A DNA stretch of 7,229 nt, taken from positions 1 to 7,229 of the forward strand of contig CAYXXZ010000122.1 in NCBI GenBank assembly GCA_964469165.1, given 5' to 3'. Source of the stretch: CAYXXZ01 sp964469165 (lineage in GTDB: Bacteria > Pseudomonadota > Gammaproteobacteria > Pseudomonadales > Porticoccaceae). The translations under genes and the position numbers were made by a program. This document shows, piece by piece, positions 1 through 5,488 of the stretch. The notes under the pieces were generated by a model. That model did not search any database. It had not been told where the DNA came from and saw only the letters and a program-made list of their open reading frames with translations. The stretch's first letter is position 1. Every line of letters begins with the position of its first letter.

Positions 1-1579
1 CGGTTCCCGCCTCGATGCGGGCGTCCTTTTCGACGGTGTAGATGCTGGTCAGGCCGGCTCCCAGAATTGCGCAGGCCACGCCCACATGCGCGATCTGCAT
101 GCCGTAATAACTGCCGCTCAAGCGCCGCAGCCCCACACTGCGGCCCTTGCTGTGGCCGGATTTTTCCCAAATATCCAGCAGGCTGAAGGCGATGACCCAG
201 AGGAACACGGCCACGCTCACCATCGCGCCCGGCGTGACATGGCTGAACACCGCAAAAGGCAGCGCCAAGCCACCGATCACCGCAGCCGTCAATGGCAACC
301 AGATGCGACGCTGCAGCCAGGCTTTCTCCGTCTTTTTCCAGCGCAGCACACTGCCTGGCGCCATGAAAAGCGCAATCGAGACCGCGATGGGTATAAAGAA
401 CAGATTGAAATACGGCGGCCCTACCGAGATCTTTCCCCAGCCCATGACGTCCGCCAGCAGCGGATACAAGGTGCCCAGCAGGATGATCGCAGTGGCGATC
501 ACCAGCAGCATGTTGTTGACCAGCAGAAACGCTTCCCGCGACAGCCAGGAAAAGGCCGTTTCCATGCGCATGGTCTGGGCGCGCACGCCGTACAGCAGTA
601 GAGAACCGCCCACCACGACACCCAGAAAGACAAGAATGAATACACCGCGCGTCGGGTCGGAGGCAAAGGCATGCACCGACGTCAGCACGCCCGAGCGCAC
701 CAGGAACGTACCCAGCAAGCTCAGGGAAAAGGCAAAAATCGCCAGCAGCAGCGTCCAGCTGCGGAAAATACCGCGCTTTTCGCTCACCGACAGACTGTGT
801 ACCAGCGCCGTGCCCACCAGCCAGGGCATGAAGGAAGCGTTTTCCACCGGGTCCCAGAACCACCAGCCGCCCCAACCCAGCTCGTAGTAGGCCCACCAGC
901 TACCCAGCGCGATACCAAGAGTGAGAAAAGCCCAGGCCGTGTTGGTCCACAGCCGCATCCAGCGCGCCCAGGCGGCGTCGAAGCGCCCGGCGATGAGCGC
1001 CGCCAGAGCGAACGCAAAAGGTACACTGAACCCGACGTATCCCATATAGAGCAGCGGCGGGTGGAAAATCAGCCCGACATCCTGCAGCAGCGGATTGAGA
1101 TCAGTGCCTTCCAGAGGAGGAAAAGGCAGCGCCCGTTCGAAAGGGTTCGAGGTAAAGAGCAGGAACAGGCAGAAGCCGACCCCCACCATCCCCATGATCG
1201 CCAGCACCCGCGCCACCATGACCAGGGGAATGCCGCGACTGAAAGCCGCCACTGCCAGTATCCAGGTACTCAGCACCAGCATCCACAGCAGCAGAGAGCC
1301 TTCGTGGGCGCCCCACACGGCGCTGAGCTTGTAGTACCAGGGCAGCAGCGTATTGGAGTTGTTGGCGACGTAGGCGACACTGAAATCATCGACGAAGAAG
1401 GCCTGACTCAGGCACAGGTAACTGAACAGCACGAAGACGAACTGGCCCACCGCCAGCGGGCGGCACAGGGACATCCACAAAAGATTGCCGCGAAAGCTTC
1501 CCAGCAGCGGCACGATCGCCAGCAGCCCGATGAGCGCCAGCGACAGAATCAGGGAAAAGTGCCCAAGCTCCGGAATCAT
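1..1579 (-). CDS. ccmF: Cytochrome c haem lyase subunit CcmF (C-terminus outside the window)
   Basis: CcmF is the polytopic inner-membrane core of the system I haem lyase. It takes haem from CcmE and, with CcmH, attaches it to the CXXCH cysteines of apocytochrome c in the periplasm. The first 526 residues are visible; the family is usually about 650, so roughly the last 120 residues lie beyond position 1. The WWD domain is clear (GWGGWWFWDPVENASFMPW, about residues 236-254). His173 (in IFHPPLLYMGYVG), His261 (in ALVHSLS) and His303 (in TSVHAFASDP) fall exactly at the numbers of the E. coli haem-ligand histidines, and His498 (in QIAHVG) is probably the counterpart of E. coli His491. Many hydrophobic segments fit a multi-pass protein. 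The ATG at 1579 overlaps the ccmE TGA as ATGA and follows GGGGAAAG, which suggests translational coupling. The frame is open with no stop through the left edge. Identification is firm. Confidence 0.97.
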   Translation of the reverse strand, partial: MIPELGHFSLILSLALIGLLAIVPLLGSFRGNLLWMSLCRPLAVGQFVFVLFSYLCLSQAFFVDDFSVAYVANNSNTLLPWYYKLSAVWGAHEGSLLLWMLVLSTWILAVAAFSRGIPLVMVARVLAIMGMVGVGFCLFLLFTSNPFERALPFPPLEGTDLNPLLQDVGLIFHPPLLYMGYVGFSVPFAFALAALIAGRFDAAWARWMRLWTNTAWAFLTLGIALGSWWAYYELGWGGWWFWDPVENASFMPWLVGTALVHSLSVSEKRGIFRSWTLLLAIFAFSLSLLGTFLVRSGVLTSVHAFASDPTRGVFILVFLGVVVGGSLLLYGVRAQTMRMETAFSWLSREAFLLVNNMLLVIATAIILLGTLYPLLADVMGWGKISVGPPYFNLFFIPIAVSIALFMAPGSVLRWKKTEKAWLQRRIWLPLTAAVIGGLALPFAVFSHVTPGAMVSVAVFLWVIAFSLLDIWEKSGHSKGRSVGLRRLSGSYYGMQIAHVGVACAILGAGLTSIYTVEKDARIEAGT

Positions 1580-2091
1580 TGTCTTTCCCCGCTGCTGTAA
1601 CCCGGTTTTTGCGAATAGCCGACCCCTTCCGAATCGCTGGACCGGGCCTTGTCGGCGTGCGCCTTGTTCATGCCCTTTTCCATGGCATCAGCCACTTCGG
1701 GCGGCATGTAGTTTTCGTCGTGCTTGGCGAGCACTTCGCTGGCATCGAACACGCCGTCATCGCGCAGCGTGCCGGTCGCCACCGCGGCTTCGCCTTCGGC
1801 GAACAGGTCGGGCAGAATGCCCGTGTAGGTGACGGCCACCCGTGCCGGACCGTCGGTCAGTTCGAAAATGGCCGTGAGCGAGTCGTCCACTCGGTGCAGC
1901 GAACCGTCGACTACCATGCCGCCAACCCGCATACGGGTTCCCTGCGGCGCTTCCCCGGCAACGATCTGCGACGGCGAGAAAAAGAGGTTGATGTTCTGAC
2001 GCAGGGCGTAGGTCACCAGTGCCACCGCGACGGAGGCGGCGATGACGATGAATGTTACGGCGATGAGTCTTTGTCGTCTTGCGGGATGCAT
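1576..2091 (-). CDS. ccmE: Periplasmic haem chaperone CcmE
   Basis: CcmE is a membrane-anchored periplasmic chaperone that binds haem covalently through a histidine and carries it from CcmC/CcmD to CcmF. The protein has 171 residues, a normal length. A short basic N-terminus (MHPARRQR) precedes one membrane anchor at about residues 9-30, and an OB-fold domain follows (about 40-125). The haem-binding motif is LAKHDENYMPPE, with His124 as the covalent ligand and Tyr128 as the axial ligand; these match His130 and Tyr134 of E. coli. The tail after about 140 is polar and low in complexity, as usual in the family. The ATG at 2091 was chosen because the anchor begins right after it and homologues start here; the frame stays open upstream but only as a shadow of ccmD. 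The Shine-Dalgarno is weak (AGG about 11 nt upstream). A 46-nt gap separates it from ccmD, the only real gap inside the operon. Confidence 0.96.
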   Translation of the reverse strand: MHPARRQRLIAVTFIVIAASVAVALVTYALRQNINLFFSPSQIVAGEAPQGTRMRVGGMVVDGSLHRVDDSLTAIFELTDGPARVAVTYTGILPDLFAEGEAAVATGTLRDDGVFDASEVLAKHDENYMPPEVADAMEKGMNKAHADKARSSDSEGVGYSQKPGYSSGERQ

Positions 2092-2137
2092 GGCTACCAG
2101 AACCTGTATTGCAAATGAGTGAAGGGCGTGTGCGCGG

Positions 2138-2353
2138 TCATCCGTCCGGCTCCTCGGCACTGCCGCGAGGTTTTGCGAAACGCTCCTGGCGAGCGGCGCC
2201 GCGGCGCACGGCCTTGCGTGTGTGACGGCTGGCAACAAGCGGCCACACCAGCAACCACACCATGACCACCAGCGTGATGAGGTAGGACACCCACACGTAG
2301 ACGCCGTGGCCGTCCATGGTCATGAAATCCGCGAAACTGTCGAACTGAAACAT
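2138..2353 (-). CDS. ccmD: Haem exporter accessory protein CcmD
   Basis: CcmD is a small single-pass inner-membrane protein that stabilises the CcmC-CcmE interaction and is needed for release of haem-loaded CcmE from the CcmABCD complex. The product is 71 residues, near the 69 of E. coli CcmD. It has a short N-terminal stretch with aromatic residues (FQFDSFADFMTMDGHG), one membrane helix at about residues 19-42 containing the usual Tyr (Tyr24), and a strongly basic cytoplasmic tail (RHTRKAVRRGAARQER) that sets an N-out, C-in topology. The ATG at 2353 is preceded by GGAGG with 6-nt spacing and lies 2 nt after the ccmC stop. CcmD proteins are poorly conserved, so the assignment rests on size, topology and its place between ccmC and ccmE, which together are convincing. 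Confidence 0.93.
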   Translation of the reverse strand: MFQFDSFADFMTMDGHGVYVWVSYLITLVVMVWLLVWPLVASRHTRKAVRRGAARQERFAKPRGSAEEPDG

Positions 2354-2355
2354 CG

Positions 2356-3099
2356 TCAACCTCCATCCAGCTCCGCGACCCAGGCGGTACGCCGCTCGCG
2401 GTGAAGGATTTCCGCCCTGGTCGCCAGGATCAGTGCCAGCGCGTAAAAACAATAAAATGCCGCAATCATCACCAGCAGGGGGTACAGCATTTCCGGGTGA
2501 ATGGTGGATGCCCCGGTGAGCTTCAGCGTCGCAGGTTGATGCAGGGTATACCACCAATCCACCGATTTGTAGATGATCGGGATATTGACCGTGCCCACCA
2601 GCGCCAGCACTGCGCTCGCCTTGTTGGCCGCATCGCCGCTGCGGTAGGCGTACTGCAGGGCAAGAACTCCCAGATACAGGAAGAACAGCACCAGCATGGA
2701 TGTGATGCGGGCATCCCACACCCAGTACGTTCCCCAGGTGGGCTTGCCCCACAAGGCCCCGGTGAACAGGGACACGAACGTCAGGGCCGCGCCGAGCGGG
2801 GCCGCCGCCTTCATCACCATGAAAGACAGCTTCATGCGCCAGATCAAGCCGATGGCACCCGCCACGGCCATCACGTAGTAGCCCGCCAGCGACAGGAAGG
2901 CCGCGGGCACGTGAATGAAGATGATCCGGTAGCTGTTACCCTGCTTGGCATCCTGGGGCGCAAAGCCCAGGCCCCAGACCGTGCCGGCAACCAGCAACAC
3001 GCCGGTGGCGAGTGCGAGCCAGGGCAGCCATTTTCCGGTCAGGAAATAAAAGCTCTTTGGCGCCCCCAGGCGATGAAACCATTGGTAGAAACTAGCCAT
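2356..3099 (-). CDS. ccmC: Haem-handling membrane protein CcmC
   Basis: CcmC presents haem on the periplasmic face and attaches it to CcmE; it belongs to the same haem-handling superfamily as CcmF. The product has 247 residues, the usual length, with about six membrane helices. The WWD motif is WGTYWVWDARITS at residues 122-134. The two flanking haem-ligand histidines are His63 (FIHVPAAFLS) and His187 (WYTLHQPA), matching His60 and His184 of E. coli. The ATG at 3099 overlaps the end of ccmB by 8 nt (the ccmB TAG is read out of frame inside ATGGCTAG), so its translation is probably coupled to ccmB. It ends 2 nt before ccmD. Motifs, length and position agree, and no residue of note is missing. 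Confidence 0.97.
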   Translation of the reverse strand: MASFYQWFHRLGAPKSFYFLTGKWLPWLALATGVLLVAGTVWGLGFAPQDAKQGNSYRIIFIHVPAAFLSLAGYYVMAVAGAIGLIWRMKLSFMVMKAAAPLGAALTFVSLFTGALWGKPTWGTYWVWDARITSMLVLFFLYLGVLALQYAYRSGDAANKASAVLALVGTVNIPIIYKSVDWWYTLHQPATLKLTGASTIHPEMLYPLLVMIAAFYCFYALALILATRAEILHRERRTAWVAELDGG

Positions 3100-3790
3100 G
3101 CAAACTGATCCGTAAAGCTCCGGCCGCCGCGAATGGCGTCACCATACAGGAAAATGCGAAAAGCGCGCCGAGGATCGCCAGTGTGCCCGACGCCGAAAAG
3201 CCGTCGACGGCCTGTTGCACCGCCGTGGCGCCAAAAATCAACACCGGCATATAGAGCGGCATCACGATCAACGACAGCAGCAATCCGCCGCGCGGAATCG
3301 CCACCGTCAGCGCCGCCCCCACCGAACCGATCATGCTCAATGCCGCGGTTCCCATGGCCAGGCTCGCAATCAACGTTACGAAGCCCTCCGCCGGCAGCGC
3401 CAGCATCACGCCCAACAGCGGCGCGAACAGCGTCAGTGGCAGGCCCGTGACCAGCCAGTGCGCCAAGACCTTGGCCAACACCAGCAACCACAGAGGTTGC
3501 GGCGAAATCACCAACTGCTCCAGGCTGCCGTCGCGGAAATCGCTGAGAAACAGTGACTCCGTCGACAGCAGCGACGCCAGTAGCGCCATCACCCAGATCA
3601 TGCCCGGCGCCAGCAGCGTCAGCACACTGGACTCCGGCGAAATGCCGAGCGGCACCAGCGTTGCCACCATCAGAAAGAACACCAGCGGATTGGCCAGCTC
3701 GCCGCGATGGCGCAGTGCAACACGCAGATCGCGGACGAAAATCGCCGAGAAAGGGCCGCTCCCCAGGCTCGCATCGCCCTCAGTGGACAT
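3092..3790 (-). CDS. ccmB: Haem exporter permease CcmB
   Basis: CcmB is the membrane subunit that pairs with the ATPase CcmA in the CcmABCD complex. ATP hydrolysis by this complex is needed to release haem-loaded CcmE from CcmC. The product is 232 residues, slightly longer than the typical 220 because of a polar N-terminal extension (about residues 1-12). About six membrane helices can be seen. The family segment LFLSDFRDGSLEQLVISPQP lies at about residues 81-100, in the cytoplasmic loop expected to contact CcmA, and is the best diagnostic stretch. The ATG at 3790 overlaps the end of ccmA by 11 nt, with GGAG about 12 nt upstream. A shorter start would remove the conserved FVRDLRVALR segment, so the ATG is preferred. 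Identification is secure from the motif and from its position between ccmA and ccmC. Confidence 0.96.
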   Translation of the reverse strand: MSTEGDASLGSGPFSAIFVRDLRVALRHRGELANPLVFFLMVATLVPLGISPESSVLTLLAPGMIWVMALLASLLSTESLFLSDFRDGSLEQLVISPQPLWLLVLAKVLAHWLVTGLPLTLFAPLLGVMLALPAEGFVTLIASLAMGTAALSMIGSVGAALTVAIPRGGLLLSLIVMPLYMPVLIFGATAVQQAVDGFSASGTLAILGALFAFSCMVTPFAAAGALRISLHG

Positions 3791-4409
3791 AGCGCTCGAG
3801 CTCCAGAAAGTGCAGATTGTCCAGCGGCAGCGGCTGGTGACTCGTCATGAGTATGCCGTTGCCGGCGGCCAGATGGTTGCTCATGAGCTGCGCCATGACG
3901 CCGATTCCATCCACATCGATGGAAGTGAGAGGCTCGTCGAGAATCCACAGGGTCGCGGCACTCGCGTACAGGCGAGCGAGAGCCACCCGGCGCAATTGTC
4001 CCGCCGACAAGGTATTGCACGGCACGTCCTCGAACCCTTCGAGCCCGACACGCCGCAGAGCATCGGGAATGGTCACGCCATTGCCAGGAAACACCTGGAA
4101 GAACCAATGCAGGTTCTGGGCGGGACTCAGGGCCAGCTTTACGCCCGAGGCATGGCCGATGTAGAGGCTGTCGGCACGAAATTCCGACAGGCGACGGGAA
4201 AGCGGCTCACCTTTCCACAGCACGACACCGGCGCTGGCTTGAAGAGAGGTAGAGAGAATACGCAGCAGCGTGGTCTTGCCGACACCGTTGGCGCCCTTGA
4301 CCTGTATGGCTTGACCGGGCAACAACTGCAGGCTGACTCCGGAAAAGAGAGGAAGGTCGTCCCGCTCAAAGGCGATATCCTTACATTCAAGCAGCGGGGC
4401 TGGATTCAA
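3780..4409 (-). CDS. ccmA: Haem exporter ATPase CcmA (probable TTG start)
   Basis: CcmA is the cytoplasmic ATP-binding subunit of the CcmAB transporter; its ATPase activity drives release of holo-CcmE. From the TTG at 4409 the protein has 209 residues, against 207 in E. coli. Walker A is GANGVGKTT (about 39-47), the ABC signature LSAGQ is at 134-138, Walker B is TLWILDEP (153-160), and the switch histidine (TSHQP) is His191. The segment YIGHASGVK stands where the Q-loop would be, with His as in other CcmA proteins. I chose TTG because GGAGAGG sits 5 nt upstream and because alignment with E. coli MGMLEARELLCERDE places the true N-terminus near LLECKDIAFERDD. The alternative ATG at 4439 adds 10 residues (MEPLFSGEVS) and has a poor Shine-Dalgarno. 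This is the first gene of the ccm run; ccmB overlaps its end by 11 nt. Confidence 0.95.
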   Translation of the reverse strand: MNPAPLLECKDIAFERDDLPLFSGVSLQLLPGQAIQVKGANGVGKTTLLRILSTSLQASAGVVLWKGEPLSRRLSEFRADSLYIGHASGVKLALSPAQNLHWFFQVFPGNGVTIPDALRRVGLEGFEDVPCNTLSAGQLRRVALARLYASAATLWILDEPLTSIDVDGIGVMAQLMSNHLAAGNGILMTSHQPLPLDNLHFLELERYVH

Positions 4410-4414
4410 CGAAA

Positions 4415-4421
4415 CCTCTCC
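4415..4421 (-). promoter_or_regulatory. Ribosome binding site that decides the ccmA start
   Basis: The minus strand reads GGAGAGG, five bases before the TTG at 4409. No comparable site precedes the in-frame ATG codons at 4439 and 4478. This favours initiation at TTG, with the protein beginning MNPAPLLECK. Confidence 0.6.
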
Positions 4422-4437
4422 GGAAAAAAGAGGCTCC

Positions 4438-4466
4438 ATTATGCCTAAAAACGGCGAAAAATGCAG
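4438..4466 (-). promoter_or_regulatory. Weak candidate promoter for ccmA
   Basis: On the minus strand CATAAT (4443-4438, five of six matches to the -10 consensus) lies 17 nt after CTGCAT (4466-4461, three of six to the -35 consensus). Transcription would start near 4431, downstream of the ATG at 4439 but upstream of the GGAGAGG and the TTG at 4409. That fits the TTG start. The -35 box is poor, so the operon could instead be transcribed by readthrough from the upstream gene. Confidence 0.3.
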
Positions 4467-4498
4467 ACCATAACCCATGAGAGAACACGGTTATGGTC
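4457..4498 (-). terminator. Probable intrinsic terminator or attenuator between the small acidic gene and ccmA
   Basis: A perfect 10-bp inverted repeat, GACCATAACC (4466-4475) and GGTTATGGTC (4489-4498), encloses a 13-nt loop. Read on the minus strand the stem is followed by TGCA and then five Ts (4461-4457). It starts 15 nt after the stop of the 58-residue gene. The stem is only half GC and the loop is long, so termination may be partial, allowing some readthrough into ccmA. On the plus strand there is no T run after the stem, so it should act only on minus-strand transcripts. Confidence 0.55.
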
Positions 4499-4513
4499 CT
4501 TACTGAAGGGAGT

Positions 4514-4690
4514 TCAGTCGAGATCGAAATCGTAATCCTGAATCAGCTTGCTGAGCCGTTTCTCCTCCAACTTGGCCTCCAGGCGTCGGCGTGCCTCGAG
4601 ATCGGCAGTGGGAGAAGGTTTCAATTCAGCCTCTTCAACAGTGTTGTCGTCATCCATTGAGACATCTTCCAGGTCATCTTCATCGCTCAT
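4514..4690 (-). CDS. Small acidic protein, PA3496-like family
   Basis: This 58-residue protein has two halves. Residues 1-30 are very acidic (MSDEDDLEDVSMDDDNTVEE and onward) and probably disordered. Residues 31-50 form a highly charged, likely helical stretch (LEARRRLEAKLEEKRLSKLI), and the protein ends in QDYDFDLD. There is no signal peptide or membrane segment. From memory, the RRxLExxLEexRL...DYDFD ending resembles the short proteins grouped with P. aeruginosa PA3496, called putative envelope integrity proteins; I cannot confirm this without a search, and no function is evident here. The ATG at 4690 was chosen because GGAGGT lies 8 nt upstream; an in-frame TTG at 4708 would place that site inside the gene. 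It has its own candidate promoters upstream and a probable terminator downstream, so it appears to be a single-gene unit. Confidence 0.8.
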   Translation of the reverse strand: MSDEDDLEDVSMDDDNTVEEAELKPSPTADLEARRRLEAKLEEKRLSKLIQDYDFDLD

Positions 4691-4698
4691 GGCTAACC

Positions 4699-4704
4699 AC
4701 CTCC
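4699..4704 (-). promoter_or_regulatory. Ribosome binding site of the small acidic gene
   Basis: The minus strand reads GGAGGT with 8-nt spacing to the ATG at 4690. It is a near-perfect Shine-Dalgarno sequence and the main reason to start the gene there rather than at the upstream TTG (4708). Confidence 0.75.
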
Positions 4705-4743
4705 GCAAAAGACATCATTTAAAGAGACAGCCTCGATTTTCAC

Positions 4744-4772
4744 GCGGCAAAAATAGGTCTAAACATTGCCGC
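4744..4772. repeat. Operator-like dyad in the promoter of the small acidic gene
   Basis: GCGGCAA (4744-4750) and TTGCCGC (4766-4772) are perfect 7-bp inverted arms separated by 15 bp. The right arm abuts the -35 box (4773-4778) and the left arm overlaps the end of the -10 box. No T run follows on either strand, so a terminator is unlikely; a binding site for a dimeric regulator is possible but unproven. Confidence 0.4.
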
Positions 4773-4778
4773 AGTCAA
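4750..4778 (-). promoter_or_regulatory. Candidate promoter (proximal) of the small acidic gene
   Basis: On the minus strand TTGACT (4778-4773, five of six) and TATTTT (4755-4750, four of six) are separated by 17 nt, a sigma-70 type layout. Transcription would begin near 4743, leaving a leader of about 53 nt before the ATG at 4690. A dyad (4744-4772) fills the spacer and overlaps the -10 box. Confidence 0.5.
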
Positions 4779-4805
4779 CAAATATTATTCCTTCGTTTTC
4801 AAGGT

Positions 4806-4833
4806 GTTATGATTTTCAGGAAAGATTTGTCAA
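4806..4833 (-). promoter_or_regulatory. Candidate promoter (distal) of the small acidic gene
   Basis: On the minus strand a perfect TTGACA (4833-4828) is followed after 16 nt by CATAAC (4811-4806, four of six to the -10 consensus). Transcription would start near 4799, about 110 nt before the ATG at 4690. It could act in tandem with the proximal candidate. The stretch from 4834 to 4988, upstream of it, holds only short palindromes and no supportable gene. Confidence 0.4.
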
Positions 4834-4988
4834 CGAAGAGAGGAAGGAACGGCTTGTTTCGGCCATTCGCGCATGCGGCGGCGATTGCGCAGCTGCGCAC
4901 AGACAAGGGAGACAGACGGCAAAAAACAGCAAAAAAAGACGACTCACACCGCGCTCGAGAGCGCGCGCCTTTGTCGCGGCCAGAATGC

Positions 4989-5016
4989 AAAAAGGCAAGC
5001 TCGAGGCTTGCCTTTT
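4989..5016 (-). terminator. Intrinsic terminator of the cold-shock gene
   Basis: An 11-bp perfect stem, AAAAGGCAAGC (4990-5000) with GCTTGCCTTTT (5006-5016), closes a 5-nt loop. Read on the minus strand the stem runs into five Ts (4993-4989). It lies 37 nt after the stop of the cold-shock gene. The flanking A and T runs mean it could also stop transcription from the other strand. It isolates the cold-shock gene from the small acidic gene. Confidence 0.88.
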
Positions 5017-5053
5017 CAACAACGGAGTCGAGCTGCCCCGCGGGGCGCCGAAC

Positions 5054-5263
5054 TCAGAGCGGGACAATGTTTTCCGCTTGGGGACCTTTCTGGCCCTTGG
5101 TCACGGTGAATTGTACGCGCTGACCTTCCGCCAGGGTCTTGAAGCCCGAACCGACGATGGCGCTGAAGTGCGCGAAAACGTCAGGGCCTGATTCCTGTTC
5201 GATAAAACCAAAGCCTTTGGATTCGTTGAACCATTTTACGGTTCCGGTAACTGTGTTTGACAT
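5054..5263 (-). CDS. CspA-family cold-shock protein
   Basis: The product is a 69-residue single cold-shock domain, an RNA/single-stranded DNA-binding five-stranded beta barrel that melts RNA structure and acts as an RNA chaperone and antiterminator. It starts MSNTVTGTVKWFNESKGFGF. RNP1 is KGFGFI (16-21) and RNP2 is VFAHF (29-33); the latter usually reads VFVHF. The nucleic-acid-facing Trp11, Phe18, Phe20, Phe30, His32 and Phe33 are present. The end, GPQAENIVPL, is typical. Bacteria carry several paralogues, so I do not assign a number to the gene and cannot say from the protein alone that it is cold-induced. It stands alone, with its own promoter, a leader of about 145 nt and an intrinsic terminator. 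No clear Shine-Dalgarno precedes the ATG at 5263, but no other start gives a complete domain. Confidence 0.97.
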   Translation of the reverse strand: MSNTVTGTVKWFNESKGFGFIEQESGPDVFAHFSAIVGSGFKTLAEGQRVQFTVTKGQKGPQAENIVPL

Positions 5264-5408
5264 AATGTATTCTACAAATGATAAGGGTATTTACAGCCCT
5301 CAACGGGCCATGATGCAAGAAATCAGACTGGTACTTAATAGACTACAAACAAGACATTGCGAACAACATCAACGTGATCTGAATAAATAGAAGACGTACT
5401 TTCAAGCA
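5264..5408 (-). promoter_or_regulatory. Long untranslated leader of the cold-shock gene
   Basis: If transcription starts near 5408, the leader is about 145 nt, close to the roughly 160-nt thermosensing leader of E. coli cspA. It is AT-rich and contains a small hairpin, GCCC (5296-5299) with GGGC (5305-5308) around a 5-nt loop. The last 30 nt before the ATG lack a clear Shine-Dalgarno sequence. A cold-responsive role is inferred from the family and the length; I see no clear match to the E. coli cold box. Confidence 0.45.
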
Positions 5409-5414
5409 CTTTGC

Positions 5415-5442
5415 AGTCTATAGCTAGCGGAGCTTTTGTCAA
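5415..5442 (-). promoter_or_regulatory. Promoter of the cold-shock gene
   Basis: On the minus strand a perfect -35 box TTGACA (5442-5437) is followed after 16 nt by TAGACT (5420-5415, four of six). An overlapping TATAGA (5422-5417) is nearer the -10 consensus but leaves only 14 nt. Transcription would start near 5408. The -35 box lies within a small dyad, TTTTGT (5434-5439) and ACAAAA (5442-5447). Confidence 0.6.
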
Positions 5443-5488
5443 CAAAAATTTGCCCCTTCTCACGCTCTTCTTGCTGTCATGCTCTCCG

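Noticed and set aside
147..887. Long open frame on the plus strand opposite ccmF
   Set aside because: It lies entirely antisense to ccmF, whose WWD domain and haem histidines are intact. Its translation is a low-complexity Arg/Thr/Ser-rich sequence, typical of a shadow in GC-rich DNA.
671..1600. 309-codon open frame on the plus strand
   Set aside because: It is antisense to ccmF. The product is dominated by Gln, Arg, His and Pro with no recognisable domain, which is the usual reverse shadow of a membrane-protein gene.
3333..4448. 371-codon open frame on the plus strand spanning parts of ccmB and ccmA
   Set aside because: It crosses two well-supported genes on the other strand and shows no family motif.
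4950..4965. Hairpin CGCGCTC-GA-GAGCGCG near a T-rich stretch on the minus strand
   Set aside because: The T run begins more than 10 nt after the stem, too far for an intrinsic terminator, and a much better terminator lies at 4989-5016.
4799..4990. Small minus-strand open frame (about 63 codons) between the terminator and the small acidic gene
   Set aside because: It covers the distal promoter candidate, has no convincing ribosome site and no resemblance I can name.
5035..5046. 12-bp palindrome GCCCCGCGGGGC just after the cold-shock stop
   Set aside because: It has no loop or T run and can be explained by local GC richness; no function can be supported.
4766..5191. Open frame on the plus strand through the spacer into the cold-shock gene
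   Set aside because: It runs through the cold-shock terminator and then antisense to the cold-shock domain; the part in the spacer has no recognisable motif and no good ribosome site.
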